The notes: generated by a model from the letters alone, not told the origin. Positions 45,485 through 59,650 are shown, counted from the first letter of the stretch. The stretch is 64,000 nucleotides of DNA from Symsagittifera roscoffensis (GCF_963678635.1 NC_087063.1:41864759-41928758); one strand, 5' to 3'. Made by a program: numbers and translations.

Positions 45485-47560
45485 AGTTATCACAACAAAA
45501 CGCTGCTTTTCAATTAGAAAAATTTGAGGACAGCGAGGATAAATTAGGACTCATATTTGATTGTCAGGAAGCTCACCTTGACGAAAGTGCTTTTAATATA
45601 TAAAATTGAAACCAAAAATACAAAAAGATGAATTTCTATATCGATTAATTACCAGTGGGTGGGTTCAATAGTGGTTCCTACGGCTCGAATTAAATTCGGA
45701 TGTTCTTTTTTTTCAAATCTTCAATCATGTTTTTTCCATTGGAAGCCCGAGTCTGGTGTTAAGCTATTGTGAAAAATCAACGAATCAGTTATTGGTAATT
45801 ATGAGAACAACATAGTAAAATCAATTGTTCGTTACGACGCCAATGCGTTATACCTTTATGAAATTGGTAAAAAATTACCTACATGCCCATATACAGTCTA
45901 CAAACCAAAATTTACAGATAAAATGCAACATCTGTAGACATCGTCTTCAAATTGCCGAGAGAGATTTTGTGAACTACGCTTCCAAGCAACACTATGCAAA
46001 CAATCCCTTCTGTCAGAAAACATCACAATTTTTTCTTACTCACACGTCAATATAGGAAACTTCAAACGTGTTGCGTGTTACAAACCATGTCACACAGTGT
46101 GCGAATGCATGGGTTGCTACCATCATGCTCACTTTTGTCTGTCTACTGAGGTATTAACTTGATGTGAAAAAAATTTTGCAAAATTTTTTTAGCAACATAA
46201 TCAACTCTTTTTTATTCTAGCTAGGTTTATCTCACAACAAAACGTCAGCACAAGTTCGTCAGTTTGTACAATGCAAGTCGTTTTTTGAGTTGCGAGGTAT
46301 AAAAAAATCACAGAAAGGCAACCTTTTTTTAAAGAGCAAAAGTTTTACTTCTACCAAATTAACCTTTGCAAAAAATCAGGCATTGAATAATTATAGATTG
46401 TTGTTTAAGGTTCACAGGGTATTCTGTTGTTGAGATGTGGGATTGCCATTAGTTTTTTTGAAACAACATAATAATGAAAAACGTTCGACATGTCGAGATT
46501 TGAATATGAACAATGCAACTTGATCGAAAGACGATTTCATCAGTTTGCCACTAAAAGACGAATTTCATGTTCTTTTATTGGTCGATATGCGCGTTCCAGA
46601 GCACCTGAAAAAACACTTTCAAAAATTACCGCCGAAGCCAAGAAAACACGACTAAACTCACGTGGTCTTGATGGATAATTGATTTTTTTTGTTGCTATAT
46701 CAAACGGAGTGATGTCTATTGGTTGGCTTTGTCTTTTAGCTGGCTGCTTTGGTGAAAAAGTTCTCGTCACTACCAATATGCAAAACGCTTCTTTAGTCAA
46801 GATCTCCTTTTCAGTTTCTTTCACCTATTCATACAATTAAATCGCGCAAAACCATTCAAGGGTTTTAATGATTCTGTCAGTTACAATTGTAGACCTTGGA
46901 ACTCGTATGTTGACAAGGCCGTAATTGCACAAACATCGCAACTAATTGGAAATAGTGCTTATGCAATTCATTTAATCGATGAAGCAAAGTTTGACACTAC
47001 TTTTTATTTAAAGAAAGCAGCCACTTTATTAATATTCATAAGCGGAAAAAATATTTTTATCTCGGTTCAAAACCTACAACCTTATTGACAGCATTTTTTG
47101 AAGTGAAGATGTCGAAGTAAACTACGTGTCATAATGAGCCAATCTTTTTGTGACCTTAAACAATGCGAAGTATTTAATGTTTAACTTCAAATATGATTTT
47201 CTCGGTCAAATTTTACTTCCTATGGCCAGCCGGGCTACTGAAATGGATACAGACTCTATGCAATAAGTGTTAACAAGATAAAAAAAAATGAGTGTATGAC
47301 AGCTGAAGCGAAAAAATTGTATTTTAATTGAATAAAAATAAATTGTATTCATAAGGACTTTATACCAGATGGCGTGTTCTTTTTCTTGCCGCGTGTTTGT
47401 TGCAATATACAACGAAGGTTTGAAAGCAGAAATTTTCGTTTCTTCCTTGTGGGATGAACTGGAATAGAAAAAGTATGCTTGAATCCTAAAAGTTTTTGTG
47501 AATATTTTGAAAACAATGATTCTTTGAAAAGAGCAAAACTGTTTATGTCGGACCTAAATC
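45485..47560 (+). pseudogene. Fossil polymerase copy B (3' part)
   Basis: It matches copy A from about 41,732 onward but with a large internal part missing. Motif A, the Cys/His-rich piece, motif B and the motif C region (EMDTDS near 47,235-47,260) are recognisable. Broken, with many breaks. Followed by tail block T. Confidence 0.8.
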
Positions 47561-48125
47561 GTCTAGGGGGGTCGGAGTTGCAGACGCCAATGTATTGAGA
47601 ATCGCTGTAGAGTATACATTCAGCACCCTAGGTATTAAGATAGGGAATAGATTTCCCAATGTCTTAAGATATTTTATATGTTTCAGAGTTTCAGATGATA
47701 GGATGGTAAATTTCAAAACAAAACCCAATTTTATCGATTCAGCAATGTGTTTTATATTCTTAACGAGAATACTAAAATTCTATGAATTGAGATAGAGAAA
47801 AGATTTCTCAACGTCAGGTATTAGGTTTCAGTGTTTTGGATGTTAAGTTTCAGTTTTGATTAAGTCCTAAATTTTTGAAAAGTTTCTCAAAAATCTCAAC
47901 TTTTTGGCTTTTTTGTAATCATTCATCTACTAATCGTGAGAAACTAATGCTATCAACAACCAGTTCCTGAAGAAACTCATCGAGGTAGCTACAGATCTGT
48001 ATCAATTGTAGCTTGTTAAGTCTACTATAGAACAGCGTGAACTGATTATCGTAGGTTTTTTTTATATTACACTAGGCAAGTTGGAAAAACCTCATAACTG
48101 TTTTCATAAAATTTGCGAGGTTAAC

Positions 48126-49770
48126 AACATCTGTAGACATCGTCTTCAAATTGCCGAGAGAGATTTTGTGAAATACGCTTCCAAGCAACACTATGCAAAA
48201 AATCCCTTCTGTCAGAAAACATCACAATTTTTTCTTACTCACACGTCAATATAGGAAACTTCAAACTTGTTGCGTGTTACAAACCATGTCACACAGTGTG
48301 CGAATGCATGGGTTGCTACCATCATGCTCACTTTTGTCTGTCTACTGAGGTATTAACTCGATGTGAAAAAAATTTTGCAAAATTTTTCTAGCAACATAAT
48401 CAACTCTTTTTTATTCTAGCTAGGTTTATCTCACAACAAAACGTCAGCACAAGTTCGTCAGTTTGTACAACGCAAGTCGTTTTTTGAGTTGCGAGGTATA
48501 AAAAAATCACAGAAAGGCAACCTTTTTTTAAAGAGCAAAAGTTTTACTTCTACCAAATTAACCTTTGCAAAAAATCAGGCATTGAATAATTATCGATTGT
48601 TGTTTAAGGTTCACAGGGTATTCTGTTGTTGAGATGTGGGATTGCCATTAGTTTTTTTGAAACAACATAATAATGAAAAACGTTCGACATGTCGAGATTT
48701 GAATATGAACAATGCAACTTGATCGAAAGACGATTTCATCAATTTGCCAATAAAAGACGAATTCCATGTTCTTTTATTGGTCGATATGCGCGTTCCAGAG
48801 CACCTGAAAAAAACACTTTCAAAAGTTACCGCCGAAGACAAGAAAACACGACTAAACTGACGTGGTCTTGATGGATATCTGAATTTTTTTTGCTATATCA
48901 AACGGAGTGATGTCTATTGGTTGGCTTTGTCTTTTAACTGGCTGCTTTGGTGAAAAAGTTCTCCTCACTACCAATATGCAAAACGCTTTTTTAGTCAAGA
49001 TCTCCTTCTCAGTTTTTTCACCTATTCATCCAATTAAATCGCGCAAAACCATTCAAGGGTTTTAATGATTCTGTCAGTTACAATTGTAGACCTTGGAACT
49101 CGTATGTTGACAAGGCCGTAATTGCACAAACATCGCAACTAATTGGAAATAGTGCTTATGCAATTCATTTAAACGATGAGGCAAAGTTTGACACTACTTT
49201 TTATTTAAACAAAGCAGCTACTTCATTAATATTCTTAAGCGGAAAAATTATTTTTATCTCGGTTCAAAACCTACAACCTTATTGACAGCATTTTTTTTTT
49301 GAAGTGAAGATGTCGAAGTAAACTACGTGTCATAATGAGCCAATCTTTTTGTGACCTTAAACAATGCGAAGTATTTAATGTTTAATTTTATATATGATTT
49401 TCTTGGTCAAATTTTACTTCCTATGGCCAGCGGGGCTACTGAAATGGATACAGACTCTGTGCAATTAGTGTTAACAAGATCAAAAATTAATGAGTGTATG
49501 ACAGCTGAAGCGAAAAAATTGTATTTTAATTGAATAAAAATAAATTGTATTCATAAGGACTTTATACCAGATGGCGTGTTCTTTTTCTTGCCGCGTGTTT
49601 GTTGCAATATACAACGAAGGTTTGATAGCAGAATTTTTCGTTTCTTCCTTGTGGAATGAACTGGAATAGAAAAAGTATGCTTGAATCCTAAAAGTTTTTG
49701 TGAATATTTTGAAAACAATGATTCTTTGAAAAGGGCAAAACTGTTTATGTCGGACCTAAATTGTCTAGGG
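48126..49770 (+). pseudogene. Fossil polymerase copy C (3' part)
   Basis: It starts at the word acatctgtagacatcgtc that lies inside copy B and repeats B with an offset of about 2.2 kb, so B and C form a tandem pair. The motif C region (ATEMDTDSV) lies near 49,435-49,465. Broken. Followed by tail block T at about 49,770-50,400. Confidence 0.8.
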
Positions 49771-50400
49771 GGTCAGAGTGCAGACCCCAATGTATTGAGA
49801 TACGCTGTAGAGTATACATTCAGCACCCTAGGTATTAAGATAGGGAATAGATTTCCCAATGTCTTAAGATATTTTATATGTTTCAGAGTTTCAGATGATA
49901 GGATGGTAAATTTCAAAACAAAACCCAATTTTATCGATTCAGCAATATGTTTTATATTCTTAACGAGAATACTAAAATTCTATGAATTGAGATAGAGAAA
50001 AGATTTCTCAACGTCAGGTATTAGATTTCAGAGTTTTGGATGTTAAGTTTCAGTTTTGATTAAGTCCTAATTTTTTGATAAGTTTCTCAAAAATCTCAAT
50101 TTTTCGGCTTTTTTGTAATCATTCATCTACTAATCGTGAGAAACTAATGCTATCAACAACCAGTTCCCAGTTCTTGAAGAAACTCATCGAGGTAGCTACA
50201 GATCTGTATCAATTGTAGCTTGTTAAGTCTACTATAGAACAGCGTGAACTGATTATAGTAGGTTTTTTTATATTACACTAGGCAAGTTGGAAACACCTGA
50301 TAACTGTTTTCATAAAATTTGCGAGGTTAACAACTTTGAAGCACTCGAAATGAATGCAGATCTCTCTATTTGGTTTTGTCAGATGAAATTTTTGTCAGAA

Positions 50401-50995
50401 TTTATAAGAGCACAGTGACTTGAATGACTTTTGCAGTCAGCGGGCCTACAAATCTATTTACATTTGTTTATCACTTCTCAATGTCCCCAACTTTGGACTA
50501 CAAATTAGAGTCAAATCTTGGACATGGGACCTATTGAGTAGTTGCTGTAATTAAATGCATTTTTCCTGTCCCTTACACATAATAATTTGCATGTTTCAGG
50601 TTGATTAGTTGTAAAAAAATTTTTTATTTGGTTGTGGGGAATATCACCTTCGTTCCAATTGATTTTGTGCCACGTCAATTGTGCCTACGTTTCCAAGTGA
50701 AGTAAGCCACAGTTTCCGGGTTGGTTTATTTTTATTTTTGCTACCCCTCTGCGGCGTCGTGCCACTGTCCACCCTCTGCTCGCCCGCTCGATGCTCCGCT
50801 TCGCCGCTCATCCGCCATGCCCCAGACCTCAACCAAAGTTTTTAATAAATTGAAGATCATTTGAATAAAAAAGCATCCAATGATTGAAGCACACAATTGA
50901 TCATTTGAATAAAAAAGCATCCAATGATTGAAGCACACAATTACTGTCAAAGTTTATGCTTTTTAGTGTTTCCTTTTTTTTGTATTTTTAGTGTT
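50401..50995 (-). repeat. Block R, copy 3
   Basis: Third copy, with the GC-rich minus frame at 50,644-50,832. It differs by an extra direct repeat of about 45 bp at 50,853-50,942 (gatcatttgaataaaaaagc...). Confidence 0.75.
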
Positions 50996-51016
50996 TCCTT
51001 TTTTCGTATTTTTTTG

Positions 51017-53095
51017 AGTTATCACAACAAAACGCTGCTTTTCAATTAGAAAAATTTGAGGACAGCGAGGATAAATTAGGACTCATATTTGATTGTCAGG
51101 AAGCTCACCTTGACGAAAGTGCTTTTAATATATAAAATTGAAACCAAAAATACAAAAAGATGAATTTCTATATCGATTAATTACCAGTGGGTGGGTTCAA
51201 TAGTGGTTCCTACGGCTCGAATTAAATTCGGATGTTCTTTTTTTTCAAATCTTCAATCATGTTTTTTCCATTGGAAGCCCGAGTCTGGTGTTAAGCTATT
51301 GTGAAAAATCAACGAATCAGTTATTGGTAATGATGAGAACAACATAGTAAAATCAATTGTTCGTTACGACGCCAATGCGTTATACCTTTATGAAATTGGT
51401 AAAAAATTACCTACATGCCCATATACAGTCTACAAACCAAAATTTACAGATAAAATGCAACATCTGTAGACATCGTCTTCAAATTGCCGAGAGAGATTTT
51501 GTGAACTACGCTTCCAAGCAACACTATGCAAACAATCCCTTCTGTCAGAAAACATCACAATTTTTTCTTACTCACACGTCAATATAGGAAACTTCAAACG
51601 TGTTGCGTGTTACAAACCATGTCACACAGTGTGCGAATGCATGGGTTGCTACCATCATGCTCACTTTTGTCTGTCTACTGAGGTATTAACTTGATGTGAA
51701 AAAAATTTTGCAAAATTTTTTACGCAACATAATCAACTCTTTTTTATTCTAGCTAGGTTTATCTCACAACAAAACGTCAGCACAAGTTCGTCAGTTTGTA
51801 CAATGCAAGTCGTTTTTGGAGTTGCGAGGTATAAAAAAATCACAGAAAGGCAACCTTTTTTTAAAGAGCAAAAGTTTTACTTCTACCAAATTAACCTTTG
51901 CAAAAAATCAGGCATTGAATAATTATAGATTGTTGTTTAAGGTTCACAGGGTATTCTGTTGTTGAGATGTGGGATTGCCATTAGTTTTTTTGAAACAACA
52001 TAATAATGAAAAACGTTCGACATGTCGAGATTTGAATATGAACAATGCAACTTGATCGAAAGACGACTTCATCAATTTGCCAATAAAAGACGAATTCCAT
52101 GTTCTTTTATTGGTCGATATGCGCGTTCCAGAGCACCTGAAAAAACACTTTCAAAAGTTACCGCCGAAGCCAAGAAAACACGACTGAACTGACGTGGTTT
52201 TGATGGATATCTGAATTTTTTTGCTATATCAAACGGAGTGATGTCTATTGGTTGGCTTTGTCTTTTAGCTGACTGCTTTGGTGAAAAAGTTCTCGTCACT
52301 ACCAATATGCAAAACGCTTTTTTAGTCAAGATCTCCTTCTCAGTTTTTTCACCTATTCATACAATACAATCGCGCAAAACCATTCAAGGGTTTTATTGAT
52401 TCTGTCAGTTACAATTGTAGACCTTGGAACTCGGATGTTGACAAGGCCGTAATTGCACAAACATCGAAACTAATTGGAAATAGTGCTTATGCAATTCATT
52501 TAAACGATGAAGCAAAGTTTGACACTACTCTTTATTTAAGCAAAGCAGCTAATTCATTAATATTCATAAGCGGAAAAATTATTTTTATCTCGGTTCAAAA
52601 CCTACAACCTCATTGACAGCATTTTTTTTTGAAGTGAAGATGTCGAAGTAAACTACGTGTCATAATGAGCCAATCTTTTTGTGACCTTAAACAATGCGAA
52701 GTATTTAATGTTTAATTTTAAATATGATTTTCTCGGTCAAATTTTTCTTCCTATGGCCAGCCGGGCTACTGAAATGGATACAGACTCTCTGCAATTAGTG
52801 TAAACAAGATCAAAAAATAATGATTGTATGACAGCTGAACCGAAAAAATTGTATTTTAATTGAATAAAAATAATTGTATCCATAAAGACATCAAACCAGA
52901 TGGCGTGTTCTTTTTCTTGCCGCGTGTTTGTTGCAATATACAACGAAGGTTTGATAGCAGAACTTTTGGTTTCTTCATTGTGGGATGAACTGGAGTAGAA
53001 AAAGTATGCTTGAATCCTAAAACTTTCTTTGAATATTTTGAAAACAATGATTCTTTGAAAATGGCAACACTGTTTATGTCGGAGCTAAATCGTCT
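51017..53095 (+). pseudogene. Fossil polymerase copy D (3' part)
   Basis: Nearly the same as copy B, offset about 5.53 kb, again fused to block R at the left and tail block T at the right. Broken, with many breaks. Confidence 0.8.
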
Positions 53096-53202
53096 AGGGG
53101 GGTCGGAGTTGCAGACCCCAATGTATTGAGATACGCTGTAGAGTATACATTCAGCACCCTAAGTATTAAGATAGGGAATAGATTTCCCAATGTCTTAAGA
53201 TA

Positions 53203-55052
53203 TTTTATATTTTTTAGAGTTTCAGATGATAGGATGGTAAATTTCAAAACAAAACCCAATTTTATCGATTCAGCAATGTGTATTATTCTAAACGAGAAAA
53301 CCAAAATTCTATGAATTGAGATAGAGAAACGATTTCTCAACGTCAGGTATTAGGTTTCAGAGTTTTGGCTGGTAAGTTTTAGTTGTGATTGAGTCCTATG
53401 TTTTTGAAAAATTTCTCAAAAAACTTAAGTTTTTGGCTTTTTTGTAATCATTCTTCTACTACTCGTGAGAAACTAATGCTATCAACAACCAGTTCTTGAA
53501 GAAACTCATCGAGGTAGCCAGAGATCTGAATGAATTGTAGCTTCTTAAGTCTACTATAGAACAGCGTGAACTGATTATAGTAGGTTTCTTTATATTACAT
53601 TTGAAGCACTCGAAATGAATGCAGATATCACTATTTGGTTTTGTCAGAAGAAAATTTTTAAATGTATTGTTACCAGCAAACCAGCAGTATGGAATGATGA
53701 GCGAATCGCGGACTGTCGAGGCGATTTTGCAGCAGAGTCAAAATACAATATTTCCTCTTAATTGCTACTTTCAAACAGAAAAAAAACATGAGAAGAGAAC
53801 GCCAGGACCAAAATTTAGTTAAATGTTTTGCTAGTACGATAGTAAAAGTCCAAATTATAAGTTCAATAGTAAAGGGTTGAACAAACGCGTCTCATAAGAC
53901 TATCGAGATGAGCCGATGGTAAAGTATCGATAAGTATTGAATGAAGCAGTGTATTTGAATTCAACTAATAGATTGATCATACAGTTGCAACTTATGAACA
54001 AACTAAAAATTGACTGAGCTATTTTGAAACTAAACATATTGTTGAATGTAATTGAAAACATACTAAACCTCTAAATATGTACGAATTTAAATATGAAAAT
54101 TATATGCGATGCAGTAAATTGATAAACTTTTTCTGTGAAGAAAGTTTTTTCCAACAAAAATTACTTTTTAAACGCTACGCTTGGGTAAACAATTTTTAAA
54201 TTTTGGTAAACCAGAAAACGTTTATAATCAAAAACAATGCTCTATCGGCTTAATTGGGCGCCAAATTTTTCAAGCTTACCAATTTACCATCTAAAAATTT
54301 GTAACCTATAATTTATCTGAACACATTAGGAAGTCTTTTCCCTATTTTAAACTACAGGTTGCTTCGCGTATACTCAATAGCGTATCGTAATGCGTAGGTG
54401 TCAGCACCCCTTAACGGGTGGTTTGACTCCGACGTATACAAATAAAATGAAAGATTCAAACAGAAACCGTAACAACGCTTTTAGAAAAAAAAAAACGTCT
54501 TACAATCGAAAAAACCATATGAGGGTTTTAATAGAGATTTTCGACTCCTTGCAAATCAAATTAAACTTATGAGAAAATTAAAAATTCTATTACGTTTTTC
54601 TATTGTAAAATCGTGTGTTAAATGATGGAATTTCTACAAAACCATTGAAATTTGATTTGAGTCGGGAGAATTTAGTTGCATGCTTATAAACGTTCTTGGC
54701 GAAATATTTTGATTTCAACTATTTAAGCTTATACAAAATTTTATGTTTTCAAGGTTTGTAAAGTCATATTGAGTGATGTCTATTAAATTGCTAGGCTAGT
54801 CAAATTTTTGTCCTTTTGTGACTGAATTTCTTACTGAGCAATAAAACTGTGTGCTGAGCAATAAAACTGTATGCTGAGTTGAGTAACTAAAGGAAGTAAT
54901 TTTGAACTCAGTTATTTTTGAGTAAAGGTTGAAAATAGTTTTCTACTCGAGGACTTTTCAAGTTTTTCTGAATTATCTTAGTGGTGTTTGTTTTTCTCTG
55001 TGACAAATTTGACTTTGTCCCACTCGACTAGAAAATATAAATTTGGTAAAAG
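53203..55052 (+). repeat. 1.85-kb tandem duplication, first copy
   Basis: It begins in tail block T and runs through AT-rich DNA. Offset to the second copy is 1,850 bp, with only scattered differences. It includes atgcgtaggtgtcagcaccc and a 67-codon frame at 53,619 that recurs at 55,469. No gene is recognised. Confidence 0.85.
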
Positions 55053-56905
55053 ATTTTATATGTTTTAGAGTTTCAGATGATAGGATGGTAAATTTCAAAA
55101 CAAAACCCAATTTTATCGATTCAGCAATGTGTATTATTCTAAACGAAAAAACCAAAATTCTATGAATTGAGATAGAGAAACGATTTCTCAACGTCAGGTA
55201 TTAGGTTTCAGAGTTTTGGCTGGTAAGATTTAGTTGTGATTGAGTCCTATGTTTTGAAAAATTTCTCAAAAAACTCAAGTTTTTGGCTTTTTTGTAATCA
55301 TTCTTCTACTACTCGTGAGAAACTGATGCTATCAACAACCAGTTCTTGAAGAAACTCATCGAGGTAGCCAGAGATCTGAATGAATTGTAGCTTCTTAAGT
55401 CTACTATAGAACAGCGTGAACTGATTATAGTAGGTTTCTTTATATTACATTTGAAGCACTCGAAATGAATGCAGATCTCACTATTTGGTTTTGTCAGAAG
55501 AAAATTTTTAAATGTATTGTTACCAGCAAACGAGCAGTATGGAATGATGAGCGAATCGCGGACTGTCGAGACGATTTTGCAGCAGAGTCAAAATACAATA
55601 TTTCCTCTTAATTGCTACTTTCAAACAGAAAAAAAACATGAGAAGAGAACGCCAGGATCAAAATTTAGATAAATGTTTTGCTAGTACGATAGTAAAAGTC
55701 CAAATTATAAGTTCAGTAGTAAAGGGTTGAACAAACGCGTCTCATAAGACTATCGAGATGAGCCGATGGTAAAGTATCGATAAGTATTGAATGAAGCAGT
55801 GTATTTGAATTCAACTAATAGATTGATCATACAGTTGCAACTTATGAACAAACTAAAAATTGACTGAGCTATTTTGAAACTAAACATATTGTTGAATGTA
55901 ATTGAAAACATACTAAACCTCTAAATATGTACGAATTTATATATGAAAATTATATGCGATGCAGTAAATTGATAAACTTTTACTGTGAAGAAAGTTTTTT
56001 CCAACAAAAATTACTTTTTAAACGCTACGCTTGGGTAAACAATTTTTAAATTTTGGTAAACCAGAAAACGTTTATAATCAAAAACAATGCTCTATCGGCT
56101 TAATTGGGCGCCAAATTTTTCAAGCTTACCAATTTACCATCTAAAAATTTGTAACCTATAATTTATCTGAACACATTAGGAAGTCTTTTCCCTATTTTAA
56201 ACTACAGGTTGCTTCGCGTATACTCAATAGCGTATCGTAATGCGTAGGTGTCAGCACCCCTCAACGGGTGGTTTGACTCCGACGTATACAAATGAAATGA
56301 AAGATTCAAACAGAAACCGTAACAACGCTTTTAGAAAAAAAAAAAAACGTCTTACAATCGAAAAAACCATATGAGGGTTTTAATAGAGATTTTCGACTCC
56401 TTGCAAATCAAATTAGACTTATGAGAAAATTAAAAATTCTATTACGTTTTTCTATTGTAAAATCGTGTGTTAAATGATGGAATTTCTACAAAACCATTGA
56501 AATTTGATTTGAGTCGGGAGAATTTAGTTGCATGCTTATAAACGTTCTTGGCGAAATATTTTGATTTCAACTATTTAAGCTTATACAAAATTTTATGTTT
56601 TCAAGGTTTGTAAAGTCATATTGAGTGATGTCTATTAAATTGCTAGGCTAGTCAAATTTTTGTCCTTTTGTGACTGAATTTCTTACTGAGCAATAAAACT
56701 GTGTGCTGAGCAATAAAACTGTATGCTGAGTTGGGTAACTAAAGGAAGTAATTTTGAACTCAGTTATTTTTGAGTAAAGGTTGAAAATAGTTTTCTACTC
56801 GAGGACTTTTCAAGTTTTTCTGAATTATCTTAGTGGTGTTTGTTTTTCTCTGTGACAAATTTGACTTTGTCCCACTCGACTAGAAAATATAAATTTGGTA
56901 AAAGA
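55053..56905 (+). repeat. 1.85-kb tandem duplication, second copy
   Basis: Partner of 53,203-55,052. Both copies end with ttggtaaaag. A short internal doublet (gctgagcaataaaactgt) occurs twice in each copy. Confidence 0.85.
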
Positions 56906-58140
56906 TTGATTCAAGAAAACAGGCTCCTGCTTTTCTCTAACAAAAATTTCTCTCTAAAACACAACAAAACTCTAGGGTAAAAATTTTTCATTAAAATTTT
57001 TATTGTAGGAAGATAAAGTCAACTTTTTTAAATGATCAGAAATTTTGCCCTTATTTTTTCACTGAAACAGCCATTGCAAAATGAATCCCACGATTGCTGA
57101 TGCTTTTAACCAAGCGTTTTGACTTCATGGTTGTCGGACTAGTAGCTTGAATCGTTCGATTTTTCGTTAAACAATTGAAGCTTGGGTGAATAAACTATAA
57201 GTTCGATTATACTTCGGGTGTCAGAATCAATAAACTTGTTAAATTAGTTTAAAATTTGTTGGAAAGATCAAGGGAAAAGAAGGAACAAAAGAAGAACAAA
57301 AAAAAAGAGCGTAAAATCAGGTACCACGTTTTTGAATTTTGTGCGCTTTTTTTGTTTTATTATATTTTTATGAATGAAAAAAAAAGTTATCAATTTTGTT
57401 TATTCGCTGTCTTACATGTGTATATAAATAATACTTTCAAATCACACCACTTTATGACACTAAATAAAATGACACTAAATTAAACAAAAAATAGGAAAAT
57501 TTTTATTTTTCGTCGTTTTCGTTATTTTTTACGTGCACAGCAAACGTCTATCCTTGTTTTGAAATTGTTTGTTAGTTTTTTCGTGTTCCAAAACCGCCAT
57601 TAACCTTTCGAAGTAATTTCATATTGAGAAACGTTCACTTCTCCATTGGTACATATTGTTCTCGACCTGACTTGATTTAACATGGTCAATCCAATCTTTG
57701 TTTTGAAACAGTCTTGGAGTTCCGACTTTCGAAGGAAGGGAGGAATATAGATGCTTGGGCTGGTTTTTTCATTCAGGCCATTTTCAAAAGGAACAGTTGC
57801 TAACTTGAGCTTTAATAGCACTCCATACCACAGTTAAAAGATCACAAGTAAAAAATTTTTCAATTTGAGCTCATGGCAACAAAAATTTTTAGATGATTGA
57901 AAATTTTTTGTTCAATAATAAAAAACAAAAAAGGCTAGTTAAAAATTCGTGTAAGTCTTCTCATAGATCAATAGCAGAGTCCAGATTCGTTCTTATAGTT
58001 CACGATTTTGTCTTCCGTTTCTTTGGCAAACAATTTATGTCTAAATTGTTGCCTATTAGTTTTGTTGATTTGATGCTCCATGACAGGTTAAACTCTTACC
58101 AAGACCAGATAAAAAAAAAATATATATCATGTAGTTCTTA
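56906..58140. other. AT-rich stretch with one unrecognised minus-strand frame
   Basis: The minus-strand frame at 57,600-57,821 (LKLATVPFENGLNEKTSPS, IYIPPFLRKSELQDC) has coding-like composition for about 75 codons but no recognised family, splice site or start. The rest shows nothing. Confidence 0.3.
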
Positions 58141-58150
58141 ATCAGGGGTA

Positions 58151-58192
58151 CAACAGCGGTTCACCGCGATGAGCTGTACAGCTCGTATGTTG
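58151..58192. repeat. Compact three-way-junction-like inverted repeats
   Basis: CAACA (58,151-58,155) pairs with TGTTG (58,188-58,192) and encloses GCGGT-TC-ACCGC (58,156-58,167) and the perfect palindrome GAGCTGTACAGCTC (58,171-58,184). Its function is unknown. Confidence 0.5.
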
Positions 58193-58699
58193 GTTATCTC
58201 TCTCGTGCATAAATGGTTTAACCTCTTAGCTTTTTCCCCTTTTTGAGTTTGCCAGTGTTTTTGCCACAAAATCTTGCAAGCAAAAAGTTGAAATATTCAA
58301 GTCTCACATTTTAAATGTATCGATGAGGCTCACTAGTTGAGTGTCGAAGAATTTTCGTATAAAATAGCTCATTTTCTTTTATTAATAGCTTACAGTAGTT
58401 CAATTTAGGCCGTGAAATTTTGTTTTACTGGAAAAAAGTTAGTTTTTTGAGTTTTTAGCGCGTTTTTTTCGTCAAAAACTTCAAAAACTCAAAATAACTG
58501 CATAAAAGTAAGAACTTTCATTTTTTAGGGATTTTTACTCTATCTAGTGTACAACACAACCTGGCATGCATTTCCACAGAAGTTAGGGTTTTGGTTTTTT
58601 TAATTGGAAGTATCTCACGAATGGTACTTTGTTGATCCTTGGATTCGAAACAACATTAGCACAAAAAAATGCTACAATCTGTGTATGCAGAGAGGTAAG

Positions 58700-59230
58700 C
58701 CGTGTCCTCATTTAAATAACAATCTATTGGAAGCATGATATTTTTTTATTGTTTCGACTATTTCCAAATGGGGATGAACTTTGTATTCGGGTGTGTTTTA
58801 GTTTCTTTCGAAAAAAATCATGTATCTCAAATAGTTATTGGACTGGGTTGAATAGTTTTTCAAATAAACCCCTTTCAGTCGTGATTCGAACGACATTAAA
58901 AATTTTAGAAACTTTTTTTTTGTGTAGAGAGAAACCTATTTGCAACTTTTGATTTTTTGTCTAAATTTGAGCGAATAAAGCGAGCGAGCCGGCTTACAAT
59001 AGCTTATAGTTTTCTTTTTATAGTCTATTTTCTACAAAACTTGATATCCAGTTTTCTTACTTTAATATGCTTGTCGAATTTTTTCAGACCTTTTTATCAT
59101 ACCAGGCAGAAAAATTGACACAAATTTGAAAAAATTAATTTTCTTGTGTTTCTTAAGACTATCGCTCGAACATTCTGTGCTACTTGCACAGTAACCGGCT
59201 GTCTTGGTTTAAAATTGTTTTTTTTTACCA
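58700..59230 (+). repeat. Dispersed repeat, inverted partner of 7.7-8.46 kb
   Basis: It shares aactttgtattcgggtgtg (58,779-58,797) and a block from ttcttaagact to gcacagtaaccggct (59,152-59,200) with the reverse strand of the receptor intron. A related decayed piece (gagcgaataaagcgagcgag / caaacaaaacaagcgaacag) also appears at about 62,740. Confidence 0.5.
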
Positions 59231-59650
59231 AAGATTATTTTCAATATTTTATTGTCTTTATGAGCGTGCTTTTACTTAGTTATTTTTTAGCTTTTTGTCG
59301 ACTTTTAGTGGGAGTTTTGAAAAGAGAAAAAAAAAGATGATGTTCATGTTAAATATTTAAGTGTTCGTGGAGAGCAAAATTGATTTGGTGTCAGGACCCA
59401 ATTTCTGCTGAAACTATTGGGGCAACCGCAATCTATTTTTTTTAATTAACACAAATCCTGAATATAGTTAACTCATGGCCTTCTTTAGTAAAGTTTTTTT
59501 TATCTTCTTCAGTTTTGACTTCAAAACAAACCTGTTCTTTTAGTTTTGCCTTGCAATCTCTCAGAAGTCCGATCATCAAACTTAGTCTAAAAAAGATTGT
59601 CAGTAACTAGGATTGTAATACAACTTTGCCGAGGTGAGACGCCAAGTTGA

